64,000 nucleotides of DNA from Actinoplanes oblitus (GTDB lineage: Bacteria > Actinomycetota > Actinomycetes > Mycobacteriales > Micromonosporaceae). The position numbers and the translations under genes were made by a program. This document shows positions 7,684-16,734 of this stretch, piece after piece. The DNA is taken from positions 3,549,501-3,613,500 of the forward strand of contig NZ_CP126980.1 in the NCBI RefSeq assembly GCF_030252345.1, read 5' to 3'. The notes under the pieces are model-generated. The model made no database searches and had not been told where the DNA came from. It worked only from the letters and a program-made list of their open reading frames with translations. Each line of letters starts with the position of its first letter. Position 1 is the first letter of the stretch.

Positions 7684-8022
7684 TCAGGCGTCGAGGATGC
7701 CGTAACGCGCCAGCACCGCGGCGCGGCGGGAGCTGTTGACGGCGCGGACCCGGCGGGCGATGAAGAAGACGTCGAGGAGGGTCCAGAGGCCCAGGCCGCC
7801 CAGCGTGAACAGCATGGCGATCGACTGGGTGGTGTCGCCGAGGTAGAAGCGGTGACCGCCGAAGACGCCGGTGACGCACCAGAGGGCGTACGCGGATCGA
7901 GGATTCTTCTTGATGGCGTCGAACTCGGACTCGGCGCGCAACAGGCGCAGGCGCTCCCACTCCGGAAGGGTGCTCTGGTCCGGCGGCGGGTTCACGAGCG
8001 CCACGATAGCGGCACCGGGCAC
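7684..8022 (-). CDS. TM2-domain membrane protein
   Basis: A protein of up to 112 residues with a TM2 domain: two hydrophobic helices joined by a short loop, with the signature SAYALWCVTGVFGGHRFYLG and GGLGLWTLLDVFFIARRV. TM2 proteins are small inner-membrane proteins of unclear function. The start is uncertain: GTG 8022 or GTG 7995 are both possible and neither has a good ribosome binding site. The soluble N-terminus (EWERLRLLRAESEFDAIKKN) would be cytoplasmic. Confidence 0.8.
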   Translation of the reverse strand: MPGAAIVALVNPPPDQSTLPEWERLRLLRAESEFDAIKKNPRSAYALWCVTGVFGGHRFYLGDTTQSIAMLFTLGGLGLWTLLDVFFIARRVRAVNSSRRAAVLARYGILDA

Positions 8023-8080
8023 CGAGCCGGCCGGGCGGAGCGGCGGCCCGGGCGGTGGTCGCGGTCGGTGATCACTGCAG

Positions 8081-9079
8081 GTGGTGAGCCGGATGCCGAG
8101 CGTGCGGGGATTTGTGAACCGGCCGGTGGCGCGGCAGTATGCACGGGTGCAGCGATACCGGATGGCGATTCTGGCTGTGGCGGCGGCCGTGGTTCTCGGC
8201 GGTGGCGGCCTGATCTATCTGGGCCTCGACGACGACGGCGCCGACGGCGCGAGCGTGCTGCCCGGCTCGCTGAGCGTGGTGGCCGGTGAGTCGCCGTCGC
8301 CGGCCGCGTCGCCGTCGCCGACCGGCCCCAGCCCCGAGGAACTGGCCAGGGCTGAGCGCGCCAAGCGGACGAAGCAGCTGGACGCCGCGCTGAAGAAGCT
8401 GTCGGCGAGCTCGCCGGAGTTCTCCGTGGCGGTGCAGGACCGCACCACCGGCGAGACCTACACCTATCGCGGCGACGAGCACTACGACACGGCGAGCATC
8501 GTCAAGGCGCAGATCCTGGCCTGCATGCTGCTCAAGGACCAGGACGCCGGTCGCGAGCCCAGCTCCAGCGAGATGACGCTGGCCAAGCCGATGATCCAGC
8601 TCAGCGACAACAACGCGACGACGTCGCTGTTCCAGCGGCTGGGCGGCAAGACCGCGATCAGCAGGTGCAACAAGCGGCTCGGCCTGAGCGACACCGTCGT
8701 CAACACCTCCTGGGGCCTGACCCGCACCACCGTCAAGGACCAGATCAGGCTGCTCGCCGAGCTGGTGGACAGCAAGGGCCCGCTGGACGCCGGCTCGCGC
8801 AAGACCGCGTTCAAGCTGATGAACACGGTGAACGAGGCGCAGGACTGGGGCGTCCCGGCGATCGCCAAGCCCGGCGAGACCTTCACCGTCAAGAACGGCT
8901 GGGACACCCGCTCCGCCGACGGCGGTCTCTGGGCCATCAACACGATCGGCCGGGTGACCTCGGGCGACGACGTGGACGCCTCGGTCGCCGTCCTCTCCCA
9001 CAACAACCAGTCGATGGAGGCCGGCATCGCCCTCGTCGAGAAGGTCGCCAAGCTGACCAGGCAATACCTCGAGTACTGA
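8081..9079 (+). CDS. Membrane-anchored or exported serine hydrolase of the class A beta-lactamase fold
   Basis: 332 residues: a short basic N-terminus, one transmembrane/signal-anchor helix (28-48), a Ser/Pro linker (70-85) and a penicillin-recognising hydrolase domain (about 105-330). The serine-hydrolase motifs are present as S139-I-V-K142, S175-D-N177 and K271-N-G273. The omega-loop glutamate motif of true class A beta-lactamases is not evident, so hydrolysis of beta-lactams is doubtful; a cell-wall amidase/carboxypeptidase or inactive binding role is more likely. GTG 8081 is the longest start; ATG 8093 is equally possible. Confidence 0.85.
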   Translation: MVSRMPSVRGFVNRPVARQYARVQRYRMAILAVAAAVVLGGGGLIYLGLDDDGADGASVLPGSLSVVAGESPSPAASPSPTGPSPEELARAERAKRTKQLDAALKKLSASSPEFSVAVQDRTTGETYTYRGDEHYDTASIVKAQILACMLLKDQDAGREPSSSEMTLAKPMIQLSDNNATTSLFQRLGGKTAISRCNKRLGLSDTVVNTSWGLTRTTVKDQIRLLAELVDSKGPLDAGSRKTAFKLMNTVNEAQDWGVPAIAKPGETFTVKNGWDTRSADGGLWAINTIGRVTSGDDVDASVAVLSHNNQSMEAGIALVEKVAKLTRQYLEY

Positions 9080-9106
9080 CTTCGGTACGCCGGCGCAGCG
9101 CCCGCT

Positions 9107-9556
9107 TCACGCGGTGGGGCGCAGGCCCGGGGCGAAGCGGAACGAGAAGGCCTCCGCGAGAGTCCGGTGCTTGGTGTTCTGGAACGCGGCGATGCGCCAG
9201 CGGCCGTCGGGGTCGCGCACCAGGACGTAGGTCTGCACCTTGCCGAGGCGCCGGGTCCGGCCGGCCGGCTGGACCTCGCCGCGGCTGGTCACGATCGCGG
9301 TGTCGGCGGTGGGGAAGCGGATGTCGGTGATCTCGTCGGCGAGTGTGGTCCCCTTCAGGAATTTGCGCCACAGCTCGCGGTGGCTGGCGGCGATGTCGCC
9401 CCGGCCCTGATAGCGCGTGCCCACCCAGGTCACATACGTCGCGTCCGGGGTGAACTGGTCGGCGTAGGCCTGGTCGTCGTGGGCGGCCCAGGCGGCGGTG
9501 AGCGCCTGGATGGTCTCGGTCACGGCGCTGCGGTCCGCGAGGCGATCGTTCGGCAC
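9107..9556 (-). CDS. SgcJ/EcaC-family NTF2-like protein
   Basis: 149 residues of the SnoaL/NTF2-like cone fold: TIQALTAAWAAHDDQAYADQ, FTPDATYVTWVGTRYQGRGDI, then strands TLADEITDIRFPTADTAIVTSR broken here for length, and DGRWRIAAFQNTK. Proteins of this family serve as small hydrolases or isomerases or have unknown substrates. Start GTG 9556 is supported by AAGGAAGG seven bases upstream. It is divergent from the marR-type gene across a palindromic operator, so the MarR protein probably represses it (inference). Confidence 0.85.
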   Translation of the reverse strand: MPNDRLADRSAVTETIQALTAAWAAHDDQAYADQFTPDATYVTWVGTRYQGRGDIAASHRELWRKFLKGTTLADEITDIRFPTADTAIVTSRGEVQPAGRTRRLGKVQTYVLVRDPDGRWRIAAFQNTKHRTLAEAFSFRFAPGLRPTA

Positions 9557-9577
9557 GGGACACCTTCCTTGGGGTAA

Positions 9578-9597
9578 TATCTGCTCTCGTGCAGATA
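9578..9597. promoter_or_regulatory. Palindromic operator between SgcJ-like and marR genes
   Basis: Perfect inverted repeat TATCTGC-N6-GCAGATA, 20 bases long, in the 58-base divergent gap. Length and position fit a MarR dimer site that could cover both promoters. Confidence 0.6.
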
Positions 9598-9614
9598 CTA
9601 ACTCGGGGAAGCTA

Positions 9615-10067
9615 ATGCGGAAAGACGCCCATCTGATCTTCCGGCGGTACCTCGACGCGGTCGGCCTCAACGGCCTGGCGCTGGCCGAGGCCGCCGGCTT
9701 GAACACGACCGACTGGCACGCGCTGAGCGTGCTGGAGCAGGCGGGGCCGCTGACCTCCGGCGCGCTCGCCGAGCAGACCGGGCTGACCACCGGAGCCACC
9801 ACCCGGCTGATCGACCGGCTGGAGCGGGCCGGTCACGTGCGCCGCGTCCCGGACCCGGCGGACCGCCGGCGGGTGATGGTCGAGCATCTGGCCAACCCGG
9901 AGCTGGACGTGGACGCGATCGTCGGGCCCGCTCGGCGGCATCTCGGCGCACTGCTGGCGGAGTACTCACCGGAGCAGCTGGAACTGCTCTTCGACTTCTT
10001 CGAGAAGGCCGCCCCGGCGCTGCGCACCGCCACCGCCGAGATCCGCCGGGCTGCGCGAGACCGCTGA
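9615..10067 (+). CDS. MarR-family transcriptional regulator
   Basis: 150 residues with the MarR winged helix-turn-helix: WHALSVLEQAGPLTSGALAE, TGLTTGATTRLIDRLERAGH and the wing VRRVPDPADRRRVMV. N- and C-terminal helices (1-30, 115-150) would form the dimer interface. Start ATG 9615 with CGGGGAAG upstream. Divergent from an SgcJ-like gene with a 20-base palindrome between; likely represses both genes and is released by a small molecule. Confidence 0.92.
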   Translation: MRKDAHLIFRRYLDAVGLNGLALAEAAGLNTTDWHALSVLEQAGPLTSGALAEQTGLTTGATTRLIDRLERAGHVRRVPDPADRRRVMVEHLANPELDVDAIVGPARRHLGALLAEYSPEQLELLFDFFEKAAPALRTATAEIRRAARDR

Positions 10068-10085
10068 ATTCGGCAGACTGCGCCG

Positions 10086-11786
10086 GTGAGCATCGGCGGA
10101 GGTCTGTTTCTGAACGAGCGCTACCGGCTGCTGGACCAGCTCGGCGCGGGCGGGATGGCGGTCGTCTGGCGGGCGCGGGATCAGGTGCTCGGGCGGGTCG
10201 TCGCGGTCAAGCTGATGGCCACGCGCCGGTTCGGCGACCGGATCCGGCAGGAGGCGCTGGCGGCCGCGGCGCTGTCGCACCCGAACATCGCGCAGGTCTA
10301 CGACTACGGGGAGACCGAGCACGACGGGCGGGTCCTGCGGTACGTCGTGATGGAGCTGGTTCCCGGCAGCACCCTGGCGCAGCGGCTGATGGCCGGGCCG
10401 TTGCCGCCGCGGTTCGCCCTGCGGGTCGGCGCGGAGATCGCGGCGGCGCTGTCCGCGGCACACGGGGAAGGGCTGGTGCACCGCGACATCAAGCCCGGCA
10501 ACGTGATCCTCGGGCCGACCGGGGCCAAGGTGGTGGACTTCGGGATCGCGGCGGCGGTCAGCCCGGCCGGTTCCGGGGTGACCGACACCGAGGTGCTCGG
10601 GACGCCCGCCTATCTGGCGCCGGAACGGCTGTTCGGCCTGGCTGTCACACCGGCCTCGGACGTCTACGCGCTCGGGGTGGTGCTCTATCTGTCGCTCACC
10701 GGGCAGTCGCCGTGGACGGCGGAGGACACGCGGCAGATGCTCGACGCGCACGTCTACGTCGAGCCGGCCGCCCTGCCGCCGGTGCGCGGAGTCCCCGGGC
10801 ACGTGGTGCGCCTGACCGACCGGTGTCTGGTCAAGGATCCGGCGGGGCGGCCCAGTGCCCGCGAGGTGGCGGGGGTGCTCGCGGCGGCGGCCGGGTTGCG
10901 GGTGATCTCGGACGATCCGCCGGCGGCGGCCACCGGGATCGCGGCGGCGGCGGAGCCCACGTTGCTGATCCGGGCGGTGGAGCGGGCTCGGCACCTGCCG
11001 CCGGCGCCGCCGGTTCCGGCGCCCGTCGACGCGCCGCCCTCGTCTCCGGCACCCGTCGACGCGCCGGTTCCGGTCCCGGCACCCGCCGATGCGGCGCCGG
11101 GACCGGCCCGCCCGCGTGTCGACGCGGTGCTGCCGGTTCCGCTTCCCGTGCGGGTCGAGGCGCCGGTGCCGGGCGGCGCGGGTGCCGAGGCGGTGACCCC
11201 GGGCCCGATGGCGCGGCGCAGGAGGCTCGGCGTGGCGGCCGGGTCCGCGGCAACCCTGGTCGTCGCGGCCGGAGGCTGGCTGCTGCTCCACGACCGGCAT
11301 TCCGGCGGCGTCGCCGGGGCGGCGGTCCGGGTGGCCTCCGAGCCGGCGGCCGCCCCGCTGCCACCGTCCGCGAAGCCGAGCCCGGCCGGCTCCACGCCCG
11401 CGGCGCGCCGGACCAGCCGCGCCGGGCAAGCCGGGCCGTCCGCCACCCCGGAGCCCAGCGCCGGTGGCAGCACCGCACCCGCCACGACCACACCCGCGAC
11501 CAGGCTCACGACCGCCACGGCCACCGCACCCGCCAGCACTCCACCGACGACCGCGACGCCGGTCCGGCGCACACTCTCGATCAGCGCCGGCACCGTGGAG
11601 GCGACCTGCCCGTCACCCGGCACGGCGCGGATCCTGTCCTGGAAACCGGCCCAGTCCTACAAGGTCCAGTCGGCCGACCCCGGTCCCGGCCCGGCGCCGA
11701 CGGTCACCTTCAAGCGCGGCTCGGCGCTGGCCACCGTGACCGTCACCTGCGCCGGCATGGAGCCGTCGGCCTCCGTCAGCGGGTGA
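10086..11786 (+). CDS. Transmembrane Ser/Thr protein kinase (PknB-like)
   Basis: 566 residues. A cytoplasmic Hanks-type kinase domain (about 13-270) shows the glycine loop LGAGGMAVVW, ATP lysine K42 in VAVKLM, catalytic HRDIKPGN (D134), DFG (D151) and GTPAYLAPER. A long Pro/Ala-rich juxtamembrane linker (about 300-375) leads to one transmembrane helix (about 383-403) and an extracellular Ser/Thr/Pro-rich stalk ending in a small domain (ISAGTVEATCPSPGTARIL to VTVTCAGMEPS) with two cysteines. There are no PASTA repeats. GTG start 10086. A Hsp70-like membrane protein gene follows in the same direction. Confidence 0.95.
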   Translation: MSIGGGLFLNERYRLLDQLGAGGMAVVWRARDQVLGRVVAVKLMATRRFGDRIRQEALAAAALSHPNIAQVYDYGETEHDGRVLRYVVMELVPGSTLAQRLMAGPLPPRFALRVGAEIAAALSAAHGEGLVHRDIKPGNVILGPTGAKVVDFGIAAAVSPAGSGVTDTEVLGTPAYLAPERLFGLAVTPASDVYALGVVLYLSLTGQSPWTAEDTRQMLDAHVYVEPAALPPVRGVPGHVVRLTDRCLVKDPAGRPSAREVAGVLAAAAGLRVISDDPPAAATGIAAAAEPTLLIRAVERARHLPPAPPVPAPVDAPPSSPAPVDAPVPVPAPADAAPGPARPRVDAVLPVPLPVRVEAPVPGGAGAEAVTPGPMARRRRLGVAAGSAATLVVAAGGWLLLHDRHSGGVAGAAVRVASEPAAAPLPPSAKPSPAGSTPAARRTSRAGQAGPSATPEPSAGGSTAPATTTPATRLTTATATAPASTPPTTATPVRRTLSISAGTVEATCPSPGTARILSWKPAQSYKVQSADPGPGPAPTVTFKRGSALATVTVTCAGMEPSASVSG

Positions 11787-11830
11787 GCCGCCTGCTCGGC
11801 CGCCATCGCGGCCGGTGCGACACCGCAATG

Positions 11831-11848
11831 ATCCTATCCTCCTAGGAT
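11831..11848. repeat. Inverted repeat upstream of the Hsp70-like gene
   Basis: ATCCTA-TCCTCC-TAGGAT, six-base arms, in the 143-base gap between the kinase and Hsp70-like genes. It may be an operator; a TTGACT and an AT-richer patch follow just before ATG 11930. Confidence 0.3.
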
Positions 11849-11929
11849 GCCCTAGAGGCGGTGCGGGAGGTCGCGACGGCGGGAATCCGGCTACTGACTC
11901 ATCGGTGATCATCTGTTTGACTTGGTCTC

Positions 11930-13780
11930 ATGCAGACCGCGCCGCGTTTGGCGATCGACTACGGAACCGCCTGCACCCGCGCGGTCCTGGCCTGGCCGGG
12001 ACGCCCCTGGCACCCGCTGGTCATCGAGGGCACCGTGGAGCCGTCCAGCGCCGTGCACGTCGCCAGGGACGGGACGATCACGGCCGGCGCCGGGGCGTGG
12101 CGGCTGGCCGCCGACGATCCGGACGGGTTCGTCGGCGCGCCGCTCGCGGAGGGGACCGGCACGGTGCGGGTGCGCGGCCGTACCGTGCCGATCGCCGATC
12201 TCGTGGCCGCCACCCTGCGCCTGGTCGCCGGCGAGGCGATCCGGATCGCCGGCGTGCTGCCCGCCGACGTCCGGATGAGCGTGCCGGCCGGTTGGGATCC
12301 GGCCCGCCGGACCTGGCTGCGCCAGACCGCGCACCAGGCCGGGCTGGGCCGTCCGCAACTGATCGAGGCGCCACTCGCGGCGCTGCTGTCCACCAAGGCC
12401 GATCCGCCGCCCGCCTCCGGTCCGCCCGCCTCCGGATCGCCGCTTTCCGGTACGACGTTCGCGCTGGTCTGCGACGTCGGCGCGACGGCCGAGGTGAGCG
12501 TGGTCCGCGCCGATCCGCAGGGGGCTGAGGTGCTCGCCACGGTGTCGGCGCCGGATGCGGGCGGCCGGGCGATCGACGACCGGCTGGTCGCCATGCTGCT
12601 GAACACGTCCGCTCCTGATCAGACCGCCGGCGCCGGTTCCGGGGTCGAGGCGGTGCTGCGCGCGGCGTCGCCGGCGACCGTGGCGGTGTTGCGTACCGGG
12701 AAGGAGGCGGTCTCTCTGCAGCCTGCCGTGACCGTGCCGCTTCCCGCGCGTGGCGCGGCGGTCGTGCTGAGCGCGACCCTCGTCGAGCAGGCGGCCGAGC
12801 CGGTCCTGCGGCGTCTCACCGAGCTGGCCGCCGAGGCGTTGCGGGCCGCGCGGCTGGGTGCCGTGGACCTGGCCGCGGTCTACGCCGTCGGTGCCACGGC
12901 CGCGATGCCGGCGGTCTCCCGCGTGCTGGAGCGGCAGCTGAACGTGCCGGTGCGGACGGCGGCGATGCCGGCCGCCGCCGTGGTGCTCGGGGTCGCCGAG
13001 GCGGCGGGTGCGGCCGCGCCGGTCTCCGAGCCGGCCCCCAAGGTGCCGAAACTGACCGCGCTGCGGGCGCTGGGGCTGGTGGCGCCGGGCCTGGCGTCGG
13101 TGGGGCTGTTCAGTCATTTCGTGTTCACGGCGCGCGGCGCGACCGCGTCGAGCTGGGCCGAACTGGCCCTGGCCGGCGTGCTGGGGCTGGTGTTGTGCCT
13201 GGCCGCCGGCCCGTGGATCGGGGCGGCGCTGGCCCGCGACGCCGGGGCGCGTGGTCGCTGGGACGCCGCCGGGCAGATCTCCGCGGGGTTGCTGACCGCT
13301 GACGCGTTCGGGGTGACGGTGGCCGCGCTGTACGCGGTGGCGGCCGGGTTGTACCTGGTCGCGCCGTTCGGCGAGCCGTTGCAGTGGTCGCTGCTGCCGG
13401 TGCTGCCGGCGGCGTTGCTGGCGGCGGCCGTGGCGGTGCTGATCCGGCGCCGCCTGTCGCCTCCGGTGATCGTGGAGTTCCCGCTGGTGGCGACGCTGAT
13501 CCTGAGCGCCGGGAGCGTGCTGTTCGCGGTGACCGCGGGGGAGACCGGCGCGGGGCCGTGGGTGGAGATGGCGAGCCGGGCCGGGGGCGCCCTGATCGGC
13601 GTCGGTGTGGCGTTCCTGCTGTTCCGGATCCGGGTGCTGCAGGCCCTGGCGGCGGTGGTGCTGGGCGTGTTCGGTTTCTTCATCGCCGATCCCCGGGCGC
13701 TCGGGGTGTTCGGGGTGGGCGTCGGCATCGCGGTGGCGGTGTGGTGGGGCCAGCGTCTGCTGGCGCTGGTCCGCACCTGA
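11930..13780 (+). CDS. Hsp70/actin-like ATPase domain fused to a multi-helix membrane domain
   Basis: 616 residues. Residues 1-360 have the Hsp70 nucleotide-binding plan: phosphate-1 loop LAIDYGTACTRAVL, a second phosphate loop ALVCDVGATAEVSVV and the adenosine region VYAVGATAAMPAVSRVLE. The Hsp70 substrate-binding domain is absent; residues about 375-616 are instead hydrophobic with six to eight transmembrane helices (LVAPGLASVGLFSHFVF, LALAGVLGLVLCLAAGPWIG, IAVAVWWGQRLLALV). Such fusions occur in actinobacteria without a defined role. It lies directly downstream of a transmembrane Ser/Thr kinase and might be controlled by it (inference). Confidence 0.85.
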   Translation: MQTAPRLAIDYGTACTRAVLAWPGRPWHPLVIEGTVEPSSAVHVARDGTITAGAGAWRLAADDPDGFVGAPLAEGTGTVRVRGRTVPIADLVAATLRLVAGEAIRIAGVLPADVRMSVPAGWDPARRTWLRQTAHQAGLGRPQLIEAPLAALLSTKADPPPASGPPASGSPLSGTTFALVCDVGATAEVSVVRADPQGAEVLATVSAPDAGGRAIDDRLVAMLLNTSAPDQTAGAGSGVEAVLRAASPATVAVLRTGKEAVSLQPAVTVPLPARGAAVVLSATLVEQAAEPVLRRLTELAAEALRAARLGAVDLAAVYAVGATAAMPAVSRVLERQLNVPVRTAAMPAAAVVLGVAEAAGAAAPVSEPAPKVPKLTALRALGLVAPGLASVGLFSHFVFTARGATASSWAELALAGVLGLVLCLAAGPWIGAALARDAGARGRWDAAGQISAGLLTADAFGVTVAALYAVAAGLYLVAPFGEPLQWSLLPVLPAALLAAAVAVLIRRRLSPPVIVEFPLVATLILSAGSVLFAVTAGETGAGPWVEMASRAGGALIGVGVAFLLFRIRVLQALAAVVLGVFGFFIADPRALGVFGVGVGIAVAVWWGQRLLALVRT

Positions 13781-13798
13781 GCCGGGCGCCGGCCCGGC
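13781..13798. terminator. GC hairpin between convergent genes
   Basis: GCCGGGC (13781-13787) pairs with GCCCGGC (13792-13798) over a four-base loop, immediately after the Hsp70-like stop and 20 bases from the chemoreceptor stop. No T run; probable bidirectional terminator of the tailless kind found in high-GC bacteria. Confidence 0.45.
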
Positions 13799-13818
13799 GC
13801 GTACCGGAAACCGGGGTC

Positions 13819-15390
13819 TCAGTAGCGGAAGTGGCTGACCAGGGCCTGCAAGTTGTTGGCCATCATGCTGAGTTCGGTGACGGCTTGCTGGGACTGGGCG
13901 ATGCCCTCGGTGCTGACCTGGGTGGCGGTGGCCAGGCCGGTGATGTTGGCGGCGATGTCGCCGGCGCCGGAGGCGGCCAGGGTCACGTTGTGGCTCATCT
14001 GTTCGGTGGTGGCGGTCTGTTCGGCGACGGCGGAGGCGATGGTGGCCTGGTAGTCGTTGATGTGCGCGATGACCGACGTGATCTCGCCGATGGCGGTGAC
14101 GGCACCGGCGGTGTCGGCCTGGATGGCCTGGACGCGGCGGGAGATGTCGTCGGTGGCGCGGGCGGTCTCCTGGGCGAGTTCCTTGACCTCCCCGGCGACG
14201 ACGGCGAAGCCCTTGCCGAGTTCGCCGGCGCGGGCGGCCTCGATGGTGGCGTTGAGCGCGAGCAGGTTGGTCTGCTCGGCGATCGCGGTGATCACCTTGA
14301 TCACGGTGGCGATCTCGGCGGACGATTCGCCGAGCTTGCCGACCTGGGCGGTGGTGGCGCCGGCGACGGTGACCGCCTGTTCGGCGACGCGGGCCGCCTC
14401 GGTGGCGTTGTGCGCGATGTCGCGGATGGAGGCGCCCAGCGTCTCGGTGCCCTCGGCGACGTTGGAGACGTTGAGGTTGACGCCGTCGGCGGCTTCGGCG
14501 GCGGTGCGGGCCTGGTCGGCGGCCTGTTCCGCGGAGCGTGACATGGTGCTGGCGGTGGCGGTGAGCTGCTCGGCGGCGGCCGCGACGGCCTGGGCGGAGC
14601 CGGCCACCGAGGAGACCACCCGCCGGGTGTTGGCCTGGGCCTCGTCGAGGGCGCGTGCCATCTGGCCGACCTCGTCCTGCCCGCGCACGTCGGCGGCGAC
14701 GGTCAGGTCACCGCCGGCCATGGCTTGCAGGGCGCCGCGGACGCGCTGCAGCGGCCGGGTGATCGACAGTACGACGAGCCGGGCCAGCACGATGACGGCG
14801 ACCGCGGCGACCGTGACGGCCAGCCAGAGGATGCGTTCGGCGGTGGCGCGGCGGTGTTCGGCGCTGGCGTTGGCCCGGGCGACGGTGTCGAGGAACAGTG
14901 CCCGCTCGTTGGCCAGCACCGCGCTGATCAGGTAGTTGTCGACGCCTACCTGTTCCCAGGCGAGCCGGGCGCCGGCCTGGTCGGCGGCCGCCGAGTCGAC
15001 GAAGCGCTTGAGGGTGCTGGTGTAGTCGGCGGTCACGTCCTTGATCCGGCCGACCGCGGCGTCCAGGCCGCTGGGCAGGTCGATCGCTTCGAGGCGGGTG
15101 AGCAGGGCGTCCGCGGAGGTGATCCGGTCCTGCAGCAGGTCCGCCTGCTTGGCCGGGTCGTTGCGGACGATCGCCTGGATGCCGTTGGCCCGCAGCTCGC
15201 TGGCCTCCCGGTCGAGTTGCAGCACCAGGGCGCTGGCGGTGTTGAGGTTCTCCAGGTCGGCGGCGGTGCCGGCGGCGGCCCGGTCGTTGACGACGGTGAC
15301 CCCGAGGCAGACGGCGAGCGCGACCAGGCTGGCGGCGACAAGCACGGTGAGTTTGGTGCGGACCGACAGGTCGAGGAAGCGCTGGATCAT
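13819..15390 (-). CDS. Methyl-accepting chemotaxis protein (sugar-operon linked)
   Basis: 523 residues. Transmembrane helix 1 (about 13-33), an extracellular four-helix-bundle sensor (about 34-190), helix 2 (about 190-212), a HAMP domain (about 213-268) and the signalling hairpin (about 270-523) with the tip [19 protein letters not shown] and [17 protein letters not shown]. No C-terminal pentapeptide for CheR tethering. It follows a periplasmic-type sugar-binding lipoprotein gene by only four bases, suggesting that the lipoprotein presents its ligand to this receptor. A second chemoreceptor is at 52783-54405. Confidence 0.95.
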   Translation of the reverse strand: MIQRFLDLSVRTKLTVLVAASLVALAVCLGVTVVNDRAAAGTAADLENLNTASALVLQLDREASELRANGIQAIVRNDPAKQADLLQDRITSADALLTRLEAIDLPSGLDAAVGRIKDVTADYTSTLKRFVDSAAADQAGARLAWEQVGVDNYLISAVLANERALFLDTVARANASAEHRRATAERILWLAVTVAAVAVIVLARLVVLSITRPLQRVRGALQAMAGGDLTVAADVRGQDEVGQMARALDEAQANTRRVVSSVAGSAQAVAAAAEQLTATASTMSRSAEQAADQARTAAEAADGVNLNVSNVAEGTETLGASIRDIAHNATEAARVAEQAVTVAGATTAQVGKLGESSAEIATVIKVITAIAEQTNLLALNATIEAARAGELGKGFAVVAGEVKELAQETARATDDISRRVQAIQADTAGAVTAIGEITSVIAHINDYQATIASAVAEQTATTEQMSHNVTLAASGAGDIAANITGLATATQVSTEGIAQSQQAVTELSMMANNLQALVSHFRY

Positions 15391-15394
15391 CGGA

Positions 15395-16468
15395 TCACCC
15401 GGCCAACTGGTCGGCGGTGTAGTAGCCGCCGTCGATGAGTACCCGCCGGTAGTTGGTGCGGTCGACGTTCACCGGCTGCAGCAGGAAGGTGGGGACGACC
15501 TTGACGCCGTTGTCGTACTGTTTCTCGTCGTTGACCTCGGGGACGCCGCCGAGCAGCAGCGAGTTGGTCATCTGGACGGCGACCTTGGCGAGTTCGCGGG
15601 TGTCCTTGTAGACGGTCTCGGTCTGTTTGCCGGCCGCGATGAGCTTGGCCGACTCGAGTTCGGCGTCCTGGCCGGTGATGACGGGCAGTTTGCGGTAGCC
15701 GTCCTCCTGGAGTGCTTCCAGGGCGGCGCGGGCGATGCCGTCGTTCGGGCAGAGGACCGCGTCCACCCGTTTGCCCCGCAGCGGTCCGGCGAGCAGGCGT
15801 TTCATCCGCTTCTTGGCGACCGCGTTGTCCCAGCGCTGGGTGGCGACGGTGGCGAACGCGGTCTCGCCGCTGACCACCCGCAGCCGGCCGGATCTCAGGT
15901 ACGGCCGCAGCAGGCTCATCGCCCCGTTGAAGAAGAACGTGGCGTTGTTGTCGTCGGCCGACCCGGCGAACAGCTCGATGTTGTCGCTGCCGCCGGTGCT
16001 GTCGAGCCGCAGCGCCTTGATGATCGTGGTGGCCTGCAGCACGCCGACCTTGTAGTTGTCGAAGGTGGCGTAGTACGTGATGTCCGGCGTGTCGCGGATC
16101 AACCGGTCGTAGGAGATCACCGGGATCTTCGCGGTGGCCGCGTCGGCCAGCACGTTCTTGAGCGCGGTGCCGTCGATGGCGCCGACCACCAGCGCCCGGA
16201 CCTTGCCGTCGATCATGCTGGTGATCTGGTCGATCTGCCGGTTGACGTCGTCCTCGGCGTACTGCAGGTCGGTCTTGTATCCGAGCAGCTGGAACTGCCG
16301 GACGATGCTCTCCCCGTCGCCGACCCAGCGGATCGACGTGGTGGTCGGCATGGCGATCCCGATGGTGCCGCGATCCGGTTGCTCGACTGCCGGTTCCGCG
16401 GTGCCGGAGCAGCCGGTCAACAGGGCGAGCACCATCGTCGCGACCACGAACCGGCGCACGGCATACAC
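15395..16468 (-). CDS. Sugar-binding lipoprotein paired with a chemoreceptor
   Basis: 357 residues, signal peptide with lipobox LLTGC (Cys20), then a type I periplasmic-binding-protein fold of the ChvE/XylF/RbsB class: [62 protein letters not shown] and [19 protein letters not shown]. No ABC permease or ATPase gene is in this operon; the next gene, four bases on, is a chemoreceptor. It is therefore more likely a chemosensory binding protein (as ChvE or RbsB for Trg) than a transport component. Start ATG 16468; the ligand is probably an aldose such as xylose or glucose (inference from family). Confidence 0.9.
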   Translation of the reverse strand: MYAVRRFVVATMVLALLTGCSGTAEPAVEQPDRGTIGIAMPTTTSIRWVGDGESIVRQFQLLGYKTDLQYAEDDVNRQIDQITSMIDGKVRALVVGAIDGTALKNVLADAATAKIPVISYDRLIRDTPDITYYATFDNYKVGVLQATTIIKALRLDSTGGSDNIELFAGSADDNNATFFFNGAMSLLRPYLRSGRLRVVSGETAFATVATQRWDNAVAKKRMKRLLAGPLRGKRVDAVLCPNDGIARAALEALQEDGYRKLPVITGQDAELESAKLIAAGKQTETVYKDTRELAKVAVQMTNSLLLGGVPEVNDEKQYDNGVKVVPTFLLQPVNVDRTNYRRVLIDGGYYTADQLAG

Positions 16469-16734
16469 CCCCTCGTAGCCCTGTTCGGCCGGGCGGGGCG
16501 GGAGATGAGGGTTATCCGGGAAGTGTGCCGCCGGCCCGGCGCCCGCCGGCCCGGGCCCGGGCGTTCCGGTCGCGCCGGATCACGCTGAGCGCGCCGTTCG
16601 CGTGGCGGACATACCAGTCGGAGGTGAAGGCAGTGATTTCCACACCAGCACGGTCGGCAGCACGGGTGCCGCGCCGGAGTGCGGAACCGGTGCCGATGGG
16701 TGGCAGCACGGGCGCGGCGCCCGCCGCCCGGCCG

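Noticed and set aside
8081-9079. Antibiotic-resistance beta-lactamase
   Set aside because: The omega-loop glutamate motif is not evident and the protein is a membrane-anchored form with a long linker.
16512-16643. A 43-codon minus-strand frame (VEITAFTSDWYVRHANGALS) between the isomerase and lipoprotein genes
   Set aside because: Codon use is acceptable but there is no ribosome site and no recognisable family; too weak to list as a gene.
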